Origin: Gossypium raimondii
Taxonomy: Eukaryota > Streptophyta > Magnoliopsida > Malvales > Malvaceae
Reading direction: 5' to 3'
DNA length: 64,000 bases
Assembly: GCF_025698545.1 (NCBI RefSeq)
Contig: NC_068572.1
Location: 3,286,001-3,350,000, forward strand
A model generated the notes under the pieces. The model was not told the origin of the DNA. It saw only the letters and a program-made list of their open reading frames with translations, and searched no databases. Both the position numbers and the translations under genes were made by a program. Positions within the stretch are counted from its first letter, which is position 1; every line of letters begins with the position of its first letter. Below are positions 12,601-24,716 of the stretch, piece by piece.

Positions 12601-15600
12601 TCTTGCTTCCAAAATATAGCTGCAATCATGGAAAAGGATAAAAAAAAAGTAAGAACCTGTAAGTATGCATCAAGAAGCACCCAATTGAGGGTAGCAAGAT
12701 CAGCACTTCAATACATAACGCAACATAACCAGAGGTAGAATATCATAATCAGTATGACATAAGATAAGCTGACATTCTCTTGCACCTCAGCTCATTAAAA
12801 TTTCCAGTAAAAGAACAAAGTTACATTACAGAAGAATCTGATGCTTAGTCTAACTTCCAGCAGCACTGGAGGGAGGACTTTAGTGAGAGATATCTTAAAG
12901 ATTGATCAGGTGTCCAGAATTTTCCATGGATTAAAAAGTAAATTAAGTGTACTGAATCAGATTAGAATTCACTGCAGAAGATTATAAAGAACACATCTTG
13001 TTTATTGAATCTGACCTTGAATCAGTGAACTCACGTCTATACATCTCCAATATCAATTTCAATTCCCCATCACTGTCCTTCAAATCCTGTACCTGTAATA
13101 AAAGAAAAGCAAAACAAAATCTAAACATAGATTTTCCTTCTCTGTGAAAAAATAAGCATGGAGAATGATAAGTGCCGATAACCAATCATACCATGGCTTG
13201 CAACTTATGCATCTGAGTAACTTGGTCAGTAGATCTGACAGATAAATTCTCTATCTCTTTGGCCTGTTCATAAATATTTTTTTAGAAATTGTTACAATTC
13301 CATCAGGCAAAAAGAAAAGGGGATCTTTAATCCCTTAAAGCAACAACAGGAATAACCAGTCAACTTATAAAAAGTACAAACCTTCCTATCGAGAATGCTG
13401 GAAAGAGATAGCACGTCAGCCCGGAGAGAATGAATATCCACAGCAGCCTCTTTGTACTTCCCTAATTGGCTCTGCATCGAACTCATTGCCTCGGGAAATG
13501 AAGAAAGCAAGCTTTTAAAGTCTGCAATTATTTCCGTTCTTCCTGAAATTTAAATGTATTTTAAGCTAATATTCAGCAAAAGAATAGCTATAAGATGAAA
13601 ACAACAGATATGTTCCTACCTGGTTCTCTAGATGCCTCTTCCAGCTTAGCTTCAATCCTCTTTCTTTCATCAACTTGTCGCTGTATCTCTGCCCCAAGAT
13701 GAGAAGCTCTAGAATTAGCAACTGCCAATGATCTCTGAAAAACATCAGCTATATCATTCTTTATGCTCAACTCCTTTTCTCTCCAAGCCAGGTTATCTTT
13801 CTCAACCTAAAAGGTTTAGGAGGGACATTATAGTTAGCATAGGCATTGGAGGTCCTCTGTAAAATTACAGACAAAAAAGGCATAAATGAAACTACCGACC
13901 AGTAACAACCTGTAGTTTCTCAAATAAATCTTGATGGAGGAAAACTTCTGACTTGGATTTTTCTAGTTGATCTCTCACCAAAAGGTACACTTTGGAAGAA
14001 GAAATACACTTTACACTCTTCAATGCGTTCTGTCAATTAGAAATCCCCATTCAAATTATACAACTGAATAAGTAGACCTGCCTGTCAGAAATATAGGAAA
14101 AAGAAAAATATAATATCTTAAAAGAGCAAACCTGCAAATTTGATAACCGCTGTAATATTTGAATTCTTTCTTCATGAAGACCTTTTAGCTCTGTCAGTCG
14201 GGAAGAAGCTTGTTCCTGGCAGCTCAAATAGATCATTGCATCAACTTTCAGTTTTAGAAATTTCACAAGATAACTCAAAAGGAAAAAAGGAATTACCAAC
14301 AGTTCCTTAAGGGCAGACTCCATTTCATGCAGATCTATATGCTTATCTTTGACTTTGTCACCAGAAACATGCTTACTGCCAAGGTTTAAGACAGGAAAAA
14401 ATGCCCCTTTTGTTGCATCTCTCTCTGCTTTAAGAGTTGCCAATTTGCAGTTACTTTCCTGCAGTTCCGCAACTGCACTCTCCAATTCACCTTCAAAAAA
14501 AAAAAAAAAAAAGAGCAAACAATGGCGGTCAAACTTACAGATTCTATAACGACATTTCATATCTTGATAATTAACTGGCATTTGGGCCCCAAGGAAAGGG
14601 TTAAAACCCAGTGATTAGTTCATCCATAGCAATAGGGGGAGAGAGTTGTCTAAGGTGAAAGAATTGCGTGGATTACATAAATTTTCAAAAATATATGGCA
14701 TGCATACTGATTTTTGTTCATGCTACCACATAAATGCAAGATTAATATATCATAAATGAGTTAAGAAGCAAACGAATTCTGCTTAGGAGGCAACTGATAG
14801 TGTTGTTACCACTTCTTAACAAGACCAATTCTGATCACATATGGAAGTTACCTTTCAGACGTTTAAGCTCAGCTTTATTTTTCGCATCAATATCTCTATG
14901 GCTCTGCAATTCCCTTGCCAAAGATCTGTGATTCAAATGAACATCAGCTATTGCGAATCTCAAATTCTTAACTTCTGATTCTAGTTCTGCCAGCTGCCCG
15001 CATGAGCCTAGCATAAAAAGACATGCATACTGTTAACTGATCAACAACTCGAGGGGGTAAAATGGGAAATATTATGTTGTACACAATATAAACTTCCTAC
15101 TAAGCATGTACCATCATTCTGAAGCTCCTTCCGAACTGCAGCATATAACCCATCCTTCAGGCACCACAGGTCATCAATGGCAACTATTATATTGTTTAAA
15201 ATGTTCCCAGACTTTGCAGAAACGGTATGTTCTCTATCTTCTTTAATCTGCTCTGTGCAATTATTGGAAGAGGAACTTTCAGTCGCACCTGTCTCCATAA
15301 GTCGGCTAAGAAAAGCATTCTCAGTATAGGATGGAGGCCCGTCTACATAGAAATGCAAAAGCCTTCTTAGCTAGTATACTTGCCAAACAATTAAAACCTA
15401 AAGATAGAAAACGGATGAATCATATAAAACTCCTATAAATCAGAATTGCCAAAAATTTAGCTCAACCTTAGAAGTTATAACAAAAACAAAAGCATAGTCC
15501 TTGGTATTAAGTTAACAGTTCCATTACAAGGGGCTAGAACAACAACAAATAAAAAATTTTAGCATGGCAGAAGATTCTCACCTTTCACATTTGGAGTATG

Positions 15601-16927
15601 TCCAACATCCTGTCCACTAGATTTTCTTGTGTGGATGGACCTTGATTCCAAGTCTGTAATCAGCTATTGTAAAAAAATAATGTCAATTTCCCATAAAGCA
15701 GTTTACTAGGGGAAAAAGTCTACAAGATGTAAAATATTTTTCTAGTCTTTTCTTAGTCAGCAGAAAAGCATATAATTGTCTAACGGTTTGGACAGGATCT
15801 TACTGCTTCCCAAGATTTATTCACCGCTTTCAATGTAGAATCATATGACTTTTGTTTCTCTTTCAGTTGAAGGAACTTATTCTCAAGGGTAGAACACTCA
15901 ACTTTCTGTGCCTCTAACTTTTGTACAAGCTTTTGATTCTGAAATTGTAGAACTGCAGCATCAAGCTGCATCATGCCAAAAAAAAAGGAGGGGGCATTAG
16001 GAGAAGGTTCAAATAATATGAGCTATAATAAGATAACATTTCAACTTGGCAACCTACTCATAGACAGATGAATTATTTCCCCCCAAATTTCACAATATAG
16101 CATTCACACAACCAATAAAAACAACTATCAAAGGCAAAATGACATCACAATACGAAAGCACAAACACATACAATCAGAGGTAAAAGAAAAAGAAAAGGAA
16201 ACTTCATATAATATAAAATTCTTGCCGACAAGAAAAAATGTGCCGTATAATTAACAAAGCTAATTTCCACAGACCAATTAACCTATCCATAGGTCCATAC
16301 CCCAATCAAAATCTTCTTCCACAAAAAATAATATCTCATATTCAAGCCTGAGCACATAGGAGGAGGACCCAGCAATTCACGGTGTTAAAACATACGACTA
16401 TACTGAGGAGATTGGCTACAAACAATATAGTTACTAAAGTGAGCTAAAAGAGATCTGCAAAAGGGCGGTTAAGTGGCAATGGCAGCAAATAAACCTGCAA
16501 ATCCATGATCATTTAAATAATAATAAACCCTCAGAAATCAAACCAGAGCTTAAAGTTCCAATCATTAGGTCAAAACCTTATATCAACATGCATCGATTTG
16601 ATTCCATAAAAGAAAATTCAAGTAGAAACAACATGCTAAAAAAGAAACTCCGATTGATACATAAGAAAAACCAGGTCAGGAATTAAGTGATTTTGATTTT
16701 TTTTTCGAGTTGAAATTTAATAAAGAAAAAAGCAATAAGACAAGCATAAATATTCCACTGCATACTTCAAATTAAAAACTAAAAGTTTTTTTTTTTTAAG
16801 GAAACTAAGACCTTACCTTTTTCTCCTCAGAAATTGGCAAGAATGGTTGCTTCTTCGAGGCAACAGCAGTGGGCGGTATAGAGTTAAAGTGACGCCGTTT
16901 TCGGTCAGCCTCACCAGTGCTCCCCAT
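9694..16927 (-). CDS. HUB1: HUB1/BRE1-like E3 ubiquitin ligase for histone H2B (876 aa, 19 exons)
   Basis: Exons in coding order: 16927-16817, 15965-15804, 15663-15582, 15342-15112, 15007-14852, 14490-14297, 14215-14132, 14029-13910, 13806-13620, 13542-13382, 13263-13192, 13092-13016, 12619-12425, 12106-12034, 11949-11863, 10963-10826, 10749-10547, 10452-10287, 9825-9694. All junctions are GT...AG and in phase, giving 876 residues; I recall Arabidopsis HUB1 as 878. The long middle is coiled coil. A C-terminal C3HC4 RING has Cys824, 827, 839, His841, Cys844, 847, 859 and 862, and the protein ends DVKPVYI. HUB proteins form a nuclear dimer that monoubiquitinates histone H2B and affects dormancy, flowering and defence. 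The LMETGATESSSSN stretch and KRRHF N-terminus match HUB1 rather than HUB2. The gene looks intact, with no stop or frameshift. Confidence 0.96.
9930..10090. repeat. Dispersed repeat in HUB1 intron 18
   Basis: This stretch of about 150 bp resembles 19050-19210, sharing a GTGYCCAACACRAGTA segment, a TTTTTCYAAGTTTTTCCA segment and a CCGGATACTG-like end. It lies in an intron and has no coding content. The family is not identified. Confidence 0.6.
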
Positions 16928-18500
16928 TGAGCGCACCCTCAAAACTCACAAACCCCCAATCCAACCTGTGCTTCGCATCAAATCCCAATACCCACCCCCC
17001 AAATAAAACCAAGATTAAAGATTAAAGTAAAGGTCTTTTTTAACAAAACCCTAGCCAACCAATTCCGTTTGAAAACCCTAATTCCTGAATTTGAAAGCTT
17101 TTGATCACCTCCGGTTCTATTGAAACTGTAACGAAAACAACAATATTGGGTTTCTAATAATAATAATAATAATAAGAGTTGTTTGTTGGACTTTCTTTCG
17201 CCCTACTTTTCTCTCTCTGAAAACACAGCGAGAAAATGAAAAATCCTAATTTAATAATTACTTAGGGAGGTCGAGGGGGTATTCAATGGAGTTGTCTGAA
17301 ATTTCGTGAATGTTAGAAGGGTAGTATTGGAAATTTAGTGAAAATGGAGTTTTTTCTTCTTTGATTTTATAAATTCCTTGATTTTCTTAGCTGTTTGCCT
17401 GTTGGAGAAGAATCTCATAAATTATAAATAGGTTTAATTATGACTCCAGTCCTTATACTCTTTGAATTTATAAATTTAATTTCTTTACTTTTAATTCAAG
17501 AAATCAATCCTTCATCGTGTCTGATTTAAAAATTGGCTTAATGCATTGTTTAGTCCTTAAAGTATACAGCTTTTCTCACTGATGGAATATCTAGCCAGTC
17601 ATAACATGATAAGAATTAATGAATTCGAAAAATATAATTCAAAATTTAAAAAAAAACCTAGAAAACAATCCAAAGAACTAATTTTTCCCTTAAAAACGCT
17701 GCTAACTTCCGTCAAATGCCACCATTTCAACCATCGCTCCAGAGGGAAAATCGATCAGGATTCTAATCTAGAGAGAAAGGCTATGACCAATTAAGTCAAG
17801 ATAAAAATTAGTTAGAAGCGACAATTGAATCGATTGAACTGATTTTTAAGATTTTTTATTTTTATTAATTTTTTAATAATTTATTTAATTGAATCATCTA
17901 AATTTGATCAAACCAACCAGATCGACATGACATTCAAATGCCACCATTTCAACCACCGATTTGTCCCCTTTCGCCTTTATTATTCGATTTCCTTTTAAGA
18001 ACTTCCCAGGAGCAGACATTGGGAACCCAGTACTAACTTCTTTAATTTTTAAATCAAATAAGAAGGTTAAATTCCAGAAATTAAAAATAAATATATTAAA
18101 TTGCAATTTGCAAAAAGTATGAAACCTGAGGACTTAATTACACCATTAAAATATCCAAAGCTAAATTTAGTTCATTAGCTCCCTCGAGAAAGTTGGCACG
18201 AGATATAAATTCAAACATGAAATAAGAAAAAAAAACCTTATATTGGATATATACTCAGATTTAAGTCGAGATAACACAGGAGATCAGCTATATAAAAGAA
18301 GGTCCTATACTCATTTCATCATTGTAATACCTGTTCTTTTTTTACAAATTGGGCAGACCGAGTCTGCCTAACAGTTCAGCTATATACACGTCAAATTATC
18401 AGGCTTCAATGGAGCTAGTGCTGGCCAAAAAGAATTTAAAAGAACCTCATCTACTCGGTTAACAGTACATTCATTACACCTAAGTGTGACGACGACTACG
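16928..18500. other. HUB1 promoter and 5' leader; gap to the hydrolase gene
   Basis: This is the upstream region of the minus-strand HUB1 gene, extending to the 3' end of the hydrolase gene. It includes the pyrimidine-rich leader near 17200-17220 and a TAA microsatellite. A 20-bp phrase, CAAATGCCACCATTTCAACC, occurs twice in direct orientation, near 17714 and 17936. No gene is supported. Confidence 0.5.
17155..17175. repeat. (TAA)7 microsatellite upstream of HUB1
   Basis: Seven perfect TAA units lie about 230 bp upstream of the HUB1 start codon, probably in the 5' untranslated region. Confidence 0.9.
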
Positions 18501-21500
18501 TCATTCATCTTTCATTGAGAGTTCACGTCTTTTTTTCTGCCCAACTTCCACAACCAGTGTTAAAAGAGCCTCGCACACTTGTGCCGCATCTGCTTCAGAA
18601 GGGTCATCATTCAATGATGAATAAACCATCCAGGCATGATCTAGTTTCCGTTTTGGCCGTACCACAACAGATCCTGGGGCTTCTGCATCACAGCGTGCCA
18701 CAACCCCGTCGCTCTTTTCACTGTATCTAACCCGCAGCAACTGGGCACATGCAGCCATCACAGCACCGAGGGGCATGACCACAGGCAACCTTGCAGGTTG
18801 ACCATCAGAAAGGGGAGCCGTCAATGGTAGCTCCGCATGAGCAATATGAGATAATGTTGCTAAAACAGCAGGAGTGATGCCGGCTTCGGTATGGAAAGAA
18901 ACAACAGGAAGTTCCCGAGGTAAATGGTGTTTCTTCAAAAATTCCTTCCTCCGCTTGTAAGTCAAGTCTTCCAAAGCTTGCATGTCCCCCTGTACAGTCA
19001 GAATTATTCATGAACTTAGAAAAATAAAATGTGAAGAGATGCAAATTATCTATACTACTCGGACACAAGTTTAAGCATCATATATGAGTATGTGTCCAAC
19101 ACGAGTACGAGTATGTTGAATTTTTCCAAGTTTTTCCAAGTAATTGGAGGATCCCTAAAGAATCATAGTCTTATACCCGATTACGTATCCGGATACTGCA
19201 CTTGGCTAGAAAGTAGACTCATAAACCCTTCTTCCCTAGGAAAGAGGTGAAAATCACTAAAATACCAAAGCAGGTGCTGAGTTCCTCCCATGGAAACTCA
19301 GAAATTGCAGCAAACATAATTGCATAATATCATACTGTCAATTATTTGTAGAAACTAAAGAGAAAAGAAAATGCATAAAAGATAACTCCAAACCTTAATC
19401 ACTTTACAAATCAGAATCTCCATAAGTTTCCGTATATTAACATAATCACCGAGTTGACCTTCTCTCAAGATATCTGAAGCTATAGGGCTTCCACCATACG
19501 GACTCTGTGCTATTGCCAACCCAGCAACTTTATCTTTCAAGTCAGACCAATAGATAGATAAAGCAGCCGCTGCATCTACGCCACCTTTGCTATGTCCAAG
19601 AAGCAAAACGCGTTTCTGGGAACCCCAATAAATTTCCTCGATGTAATCCTTTATTTCTTTGGCATTTTTCTCAACTGAAGCCTAGTTAGTAATTGTCAAC
19701 ATTCAGTATAGACCAAAAAGTACAGAACTGTGGAATTGAAGACTAATTAAATATACCTCACTGTGAATTTTGGCAATATGGCAAGTTAGACCCAATTTTG
19801 AGAAACTTGTTTTTGTGCTGACAAAGTATAGAGGGCCATGGTTGCTGAAAAGACCTGCCACAAAAAAGGCCAGAACTGAAAATTTAGCTAATATAGAAAT
19901 ATAGAATCCTTTTTCTCTTTTTCGCTACAAGAAATATAGAATTTGAAGTTACAAAAGGGGGAAATTAACACAACATAGTTCAAAGATATTCCACATCTAC
20001 TTTTCATGTCATGCCTACCAATGGCATCAAATTTCACCATCCAAAAAAAATCAAGTTCAGGGATATATTTTGATACGAACTCAAGTCAGTTTTAACCTTG
20101 GTCCATTTTGGCATATTCTTAGTTATAAGTTTCCATAACTGATTTTAGTCAGTTGAAATCCTATGTAGACTCTTAATTACTACATATACAAAGTAAATGC
20201 AATTCATGAACTTATATTCTTGATTTCACCAGTGAAAGGTAGACAATATGTTTCATAGCTGATACAAAATAGATGATTTTGGAAGGTACCACATGCTTGG
20301 TGAGGTAGTCAAACTCAGCTAAGGTAGGGTTAGGAAATGCTGTTTTCAGAAAGGTTTCCTTCTAATTTGTTTTTAAGAAACAATCTTTGATGTTTTAAAC
20401 TGTCTACAATAAATCTTTAGTCATAAAATGAACTTCCCTTAAAAGAGTACTGTAAGCAACGGTATAAAATTACTCCCCCTCTTTTTAGTTTATAAATCAT
20501 TTTTTTTCCTCTCGCGGTGCCAAAGAAGAAATATTTTTTCTTTCAGGAGAAAAAATTGCTAAGATACCTGGAACCAATAAATAAACCATTGTGTTTGGCA
20601 GCTTGTGCAGACCATGCCTGACAAAATGGGAGCCAACTAATCAATAAGTGCATAAACACGCCAAGTAATAATAGACACAAAAGATGCAAAGCCCATTTTA
20701 CCTAATATTGTCTAAAATTTCTGCAAACTTCTCAGTTCCGTCTTCAACTGGAGGCATCTCAGGATCACGCTTCAACCATCCTATATCATCAGCAGATCCA
20801 CGAACGGTCCTCTGTGCCCTTTCAATAAGCCTGAGGTTTTTTGTTTTCAAAGATTGGGAAAATTCAGTACTCCATATAATTCTCATAACTAAAATTTCCT
20901 CTGCACTAAATAAGAATCAATACAAAATTACGAACAAAAATCGAAATAAAAGAAAGGGAAAGATTTTTAACCAAAATACTCCATGATTTTAAATGGAATA
21001 GAAGTACGCTCCGTAATCAATATCCTATATCTATTGAGAGCATAAGAGGAACTTCACTTGAAAATTGCAAACATTTTATCTTTTAGCATCATGTGTAACT
21101 ACAGCTACAGATAATATTATGGGAAGAAATTTTCAAATCATAATTCATTTTCACAAATTGTCCTACAGAAGAAATTCAAAATTAAGCATTCAGGAATCTG
21201 TACCCTTGAAACATGGAAATCCCATTTTGCCCATTATGATTTGAATGTACAATCACACCAGTATTTTCAGATGGATCTCCAGCAGTGGCCCTTGCTATTC
21301 CAACATGGTTAGCAGAGGTAGCATTTACAAGACTAGATGATTCAGCCAACGTGGAGGTGCTTTCACTAGAAAAAGGATGATCACTAATCACGGTATCCTC
21401 AGTCTGTACAGAAGAAAACGTTTCTAATTCTTGTGCATGTACAACGGAATCCCCTGAATCTCTGGTGGAAGGTTCCACTGCAACATTGCCGAAAATATTT

Positions 21501-22326
21501 CAATGAATTCATCCGTAGTTCATGGATAAAATCAATGTGAAGAAGAAATAAAGGCCAAAGAAATGAAGAACACCATTAGTTTGATATATAGGCAAGCTTC
21601 AAATGAAAATGATATAAGTAACTCTTCAAAGGCTAATGATTAAGACTCGGGAAAGAAAAAGAAATAAGAAAGAACAAAAAATAAATCTTATGTACAACAT
21701 AAATATTGCATAAGGAAAGGGGAGAGGAGAAATACAAGGTGAAAAGGTACAACTTACCAGCATAATCAGAAAAACAACCAGTAAAGTAAGTAGTTGTTTG
21801 AGCAAGACACGAAACAGCTTCATTTAGAGCTGGTAATGAGGTAAATAATTGAGGAATAAGCCCATCAAATCCCTTGTCATTTTGTGCCTGACAACAGGGT
21901 TGCTGTTACTTGAAGTTTAAGATAAAAACCAGATGCAGTCTTAATGAAATTAACTAAAGAACTATGACACCAATTTTACCCAGAAGAAGAAGGGAAAATA
22001 AAATAAAGCTATAACTCCAAGTTATGAAGTTTAAAAACTAAATGTAATTGCAAAAAAGGATCTTATGTCAAACAATACTAGAAGGAAAAAAGATATATAA
22101 CAGAGAAAGCAGAACTCTAGTATGTTATAAATTTAAACTAGAACCCAGATCAGGCTAAACATTTGATTGAAGAACCTCTTAAAACTCAATAAAATCTTGA
22201 AATCTAAACCACATACAGATTCGAATAAAACATCTTCAAACAAACAACAACCTATACTTTTAAAGCTGAAATACTTACCACCAACGGAGCTGATTCTCCA
22301 TTTCTGCAGCTTTCAGCACCCCTCAT
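18501..22326 (-). CDS. Alpha/beta hydrolase superfamily protein (501 aa, 8 exons)
   Basis: Exons in coding order: 22326-22279, 21887-21758, 21477-21204, 20830-20702, 20617-20568, 19854-19757, 19681-19394, 18989-18501. All junctions are GT...AG and in phase; the product is 501 residues. Exons 5-7 carry the hydrolase core, with HGLHKLPNTMVYLLVPG, then LLLGHSKGG, where Ser274 sits in the nucleophile elbow. The first 150 residues are Ser/Thr-rich and probably disordered. The lysine-rich C-terminus ends SMKDE. No signal peptide is seen. The gene resembles Arabidopsis At2g44970 in memory, including length and position beside HUB1. The substrate is unknown, and lipase-like activity is only a family possibility. 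A 5' untranslated intron may exist (donor-like GTAAGTG near 22716-22722). The gene is intact. Confidence 0.93.
19050..19210. repeat. Dispersed repeat in hydrolase intron 7
   Basis: This is similar to 9930-10090 in HUB1 intron 18. It contains GTGTCCAACACGAGTA, a doubled TTTTTCCAAG and a CCGGATACTG end. The family is unknown and it is not coding. Confidence 0.6.
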
Positions 22327-24716
22327 TAGGATCAACCTCTAACAACCAATAAAGAGGGAAAATAACAAGTTACCTATTAAAAAAACACCTCAAAGATGAA
22401 AATAGGAAAGTGAAGAAAAAAAAATTGCCTTGATGCTCATCAATCCAAGCTTTATTAATCTAAGCTTTCGGCAGAGCAATTCCATTAGCATAATTTGCTT
22501 CCAAAAGCCTAAGACTAGAGAGTTATATGCTGTTATTCTTTCATTTTTTTTTTTCTTTTTTTTTTCTGATTCTTAAACCCTAGATCGTTCTCATAGAAAG
22601 ATTCGATAGATAACGCAATCAACTTCAACAGAGAATTAGGCAAAAAAAAAAATCTAACATCAAACAATTAATAATAAATAAAAATTTAAAATTTTTAAAA
22701 GTAAATTCAAGAAACACTTACTTGAAATTTTCTCTTTTCTCCAAATAATAATTATCCGTGAAACGTTTTGCAGATCCGATTCAACAAATTTCAATACGCA
22801 TGAATGACGGATTCAATCTTTTCGACAAAGAAACAAAGACGATAACTGATTGGTATTGGGCCGTGAAGTGTACGGATCCAAGGGGAAACCCCTTTTTTCC
22901 TTCAGTTGGGCCTTATAACATCAAACAAGTAAATGTTTATAGTCCCTAAAAAAATTATTATTTTATATTTGAAACAGAAAAGCCAAATAATCTACACTAT
23001 CAAAAGTTAACCAGATATCAACTCGGTTAGAAAAATTATAAAATATTTATTAAAATAAGTTGTATTATTTGAGAATATTTTAGTCTTTTATTTTAATGAA
23101 ATTTAATAAAAACATGCATGCGATGGGATTTAAACCCACACCAATTGCAATAATAAAATCTTATATTCACCACTTAACCAAAGTTTTAATTTAATATATT
23201 TTATACAATTTTATTTTAATATGCATAATTTATTATCTCCATAAGTTATATATGTTAATTAAATTCAAACTATATGTTTCATTATTTATTATATATTATT
23301 TTTAAACACATATTTATATTCTAAATTCATAATTTCCACATCTATATACATAGAATTTCTAATAATAATAATTTCTGTAAAAATTATTATAATAATAAAC
23401 CTCTAAAACTTTTTATCACTTTGTCTTCATCCCCATTTAGCAATTTTATTTCTCTCTTTTAAAATTTTAAAATGAGTTAACAAATAGAAATAAAATATTT
23501 ATTTTAAATAAAATATATTTAATAATTGTTTTCTCATAATAGAATAATGAGAAGTAAACTAAAAAATATACATTTATAGAATTTGAATCAACGCAAGAGA
23601 TTTGATATTTAAATATTGCTAGAAACGAAAACGAAAACGATATATGTTTCCTAAAATTAAATGGAGACTGATTTTTCTTTAGTACAACTCCCATGCCATT
23701 ACGAAGAGTAAATAATTGTCAACACATCAATACTATTGAGATTCAAACCTAAACAATTCTCGAGGAAGGTGGACATCCAACCTTAAGCCATAACTTGAGA
23801 CTTAATATATCTTCACTTATCGTACCATATATATAATTAATATGTTCTTTAGTATTTTTCATATCCGTTTTATGGTACACGTTTCGAATTTATAGTTTTC
23901 CTTCCTAGCAATATCATCTTTAAAGCTCAAACCAATAGCGAAATCAGGGGCTGGCAGTAGAATTGTTCATGGGTCAGGTCAGGTTTAGGTCAGGCCAAGT
24001 AAAAAAATTTAGGCTCATTTTCTAGGCCAAACCCAAAAATAGACTTAAAATTTTACCCAAACATGACATGAATAAAAAATGCTAAAACTCGAGCCTGACC
24101 GACCCGTATTAAAATATACAATTTAATTCCCTCAATATAATTTTCTATCTTAATTCCTAATTCAAACATTTGTATTTTTTTTAAGAATGCAATATACATA
24201 ACTTCACCAAACTCTTTTGTTATATATTTAATCAAATATTGAAGGGCACATCTATGTACCTATATATATATATATATACCGAATTTAGCTATTTAATTAC
24301 GTATTTATTATACTTAATAATTATTTATTAATACAGTTGATCAGATCAATTGAATTTTAAGTTTAGTATTGCCCTTCTCCGTAGGAAAGGCAATAGGAGA
24401 TTATTGGAACAGACATAAATTACTATAAATAGAAAAATTAATTCGTAATGAGAGGTCAAGAAGGAAAAATAAATCCTTTATTTTCCAAAAAGAAAAAAAA
24501 AACTGAGATTCAGACTGGCTTCTTCCATGTTTCACTTTTTTGCTTTCTTGATCAATTAAGGAGCATTATCGATCATTTACAGCGAAACATATGAACAGCT
24601 AATGGTTTTTTTTCTACAAACCCTTCATTAATATTTCTATCAATATTACAATATTTGTAATAAAAAGAAGAAGATCAGAAGACATGTTTTATTTTTTTGG
24701 TTTTTAATTGAAACAG
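22327..24716. other. Divergent intergenic region between hydrolase and PLAC8 genes
   Basis: The two genes point away from each other, so both promoters lie here. It is very AT-rich. It holds a fragment of the TCATGGGTCGGG repeat family (about 23960-24120) and a short TA-repeat near 24261-24280. AAACAG directly before the PLAC8 start looks like a splice acceptor, so PLAC8 may have a 5' untranslated intron. Confidence 0.6.
23960..24120. repeat. Fragment of the TCATGGGTCGGG TIR-element family
   Basis: Starts TTGTTCATGGGTCAGGTCAGG and shares CCCAAAAATAGACTTAAAATTTT and GACCCGTATTA-like segments with 30472-30640. Only one end of the element is preserved. Confidence 0.6.
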
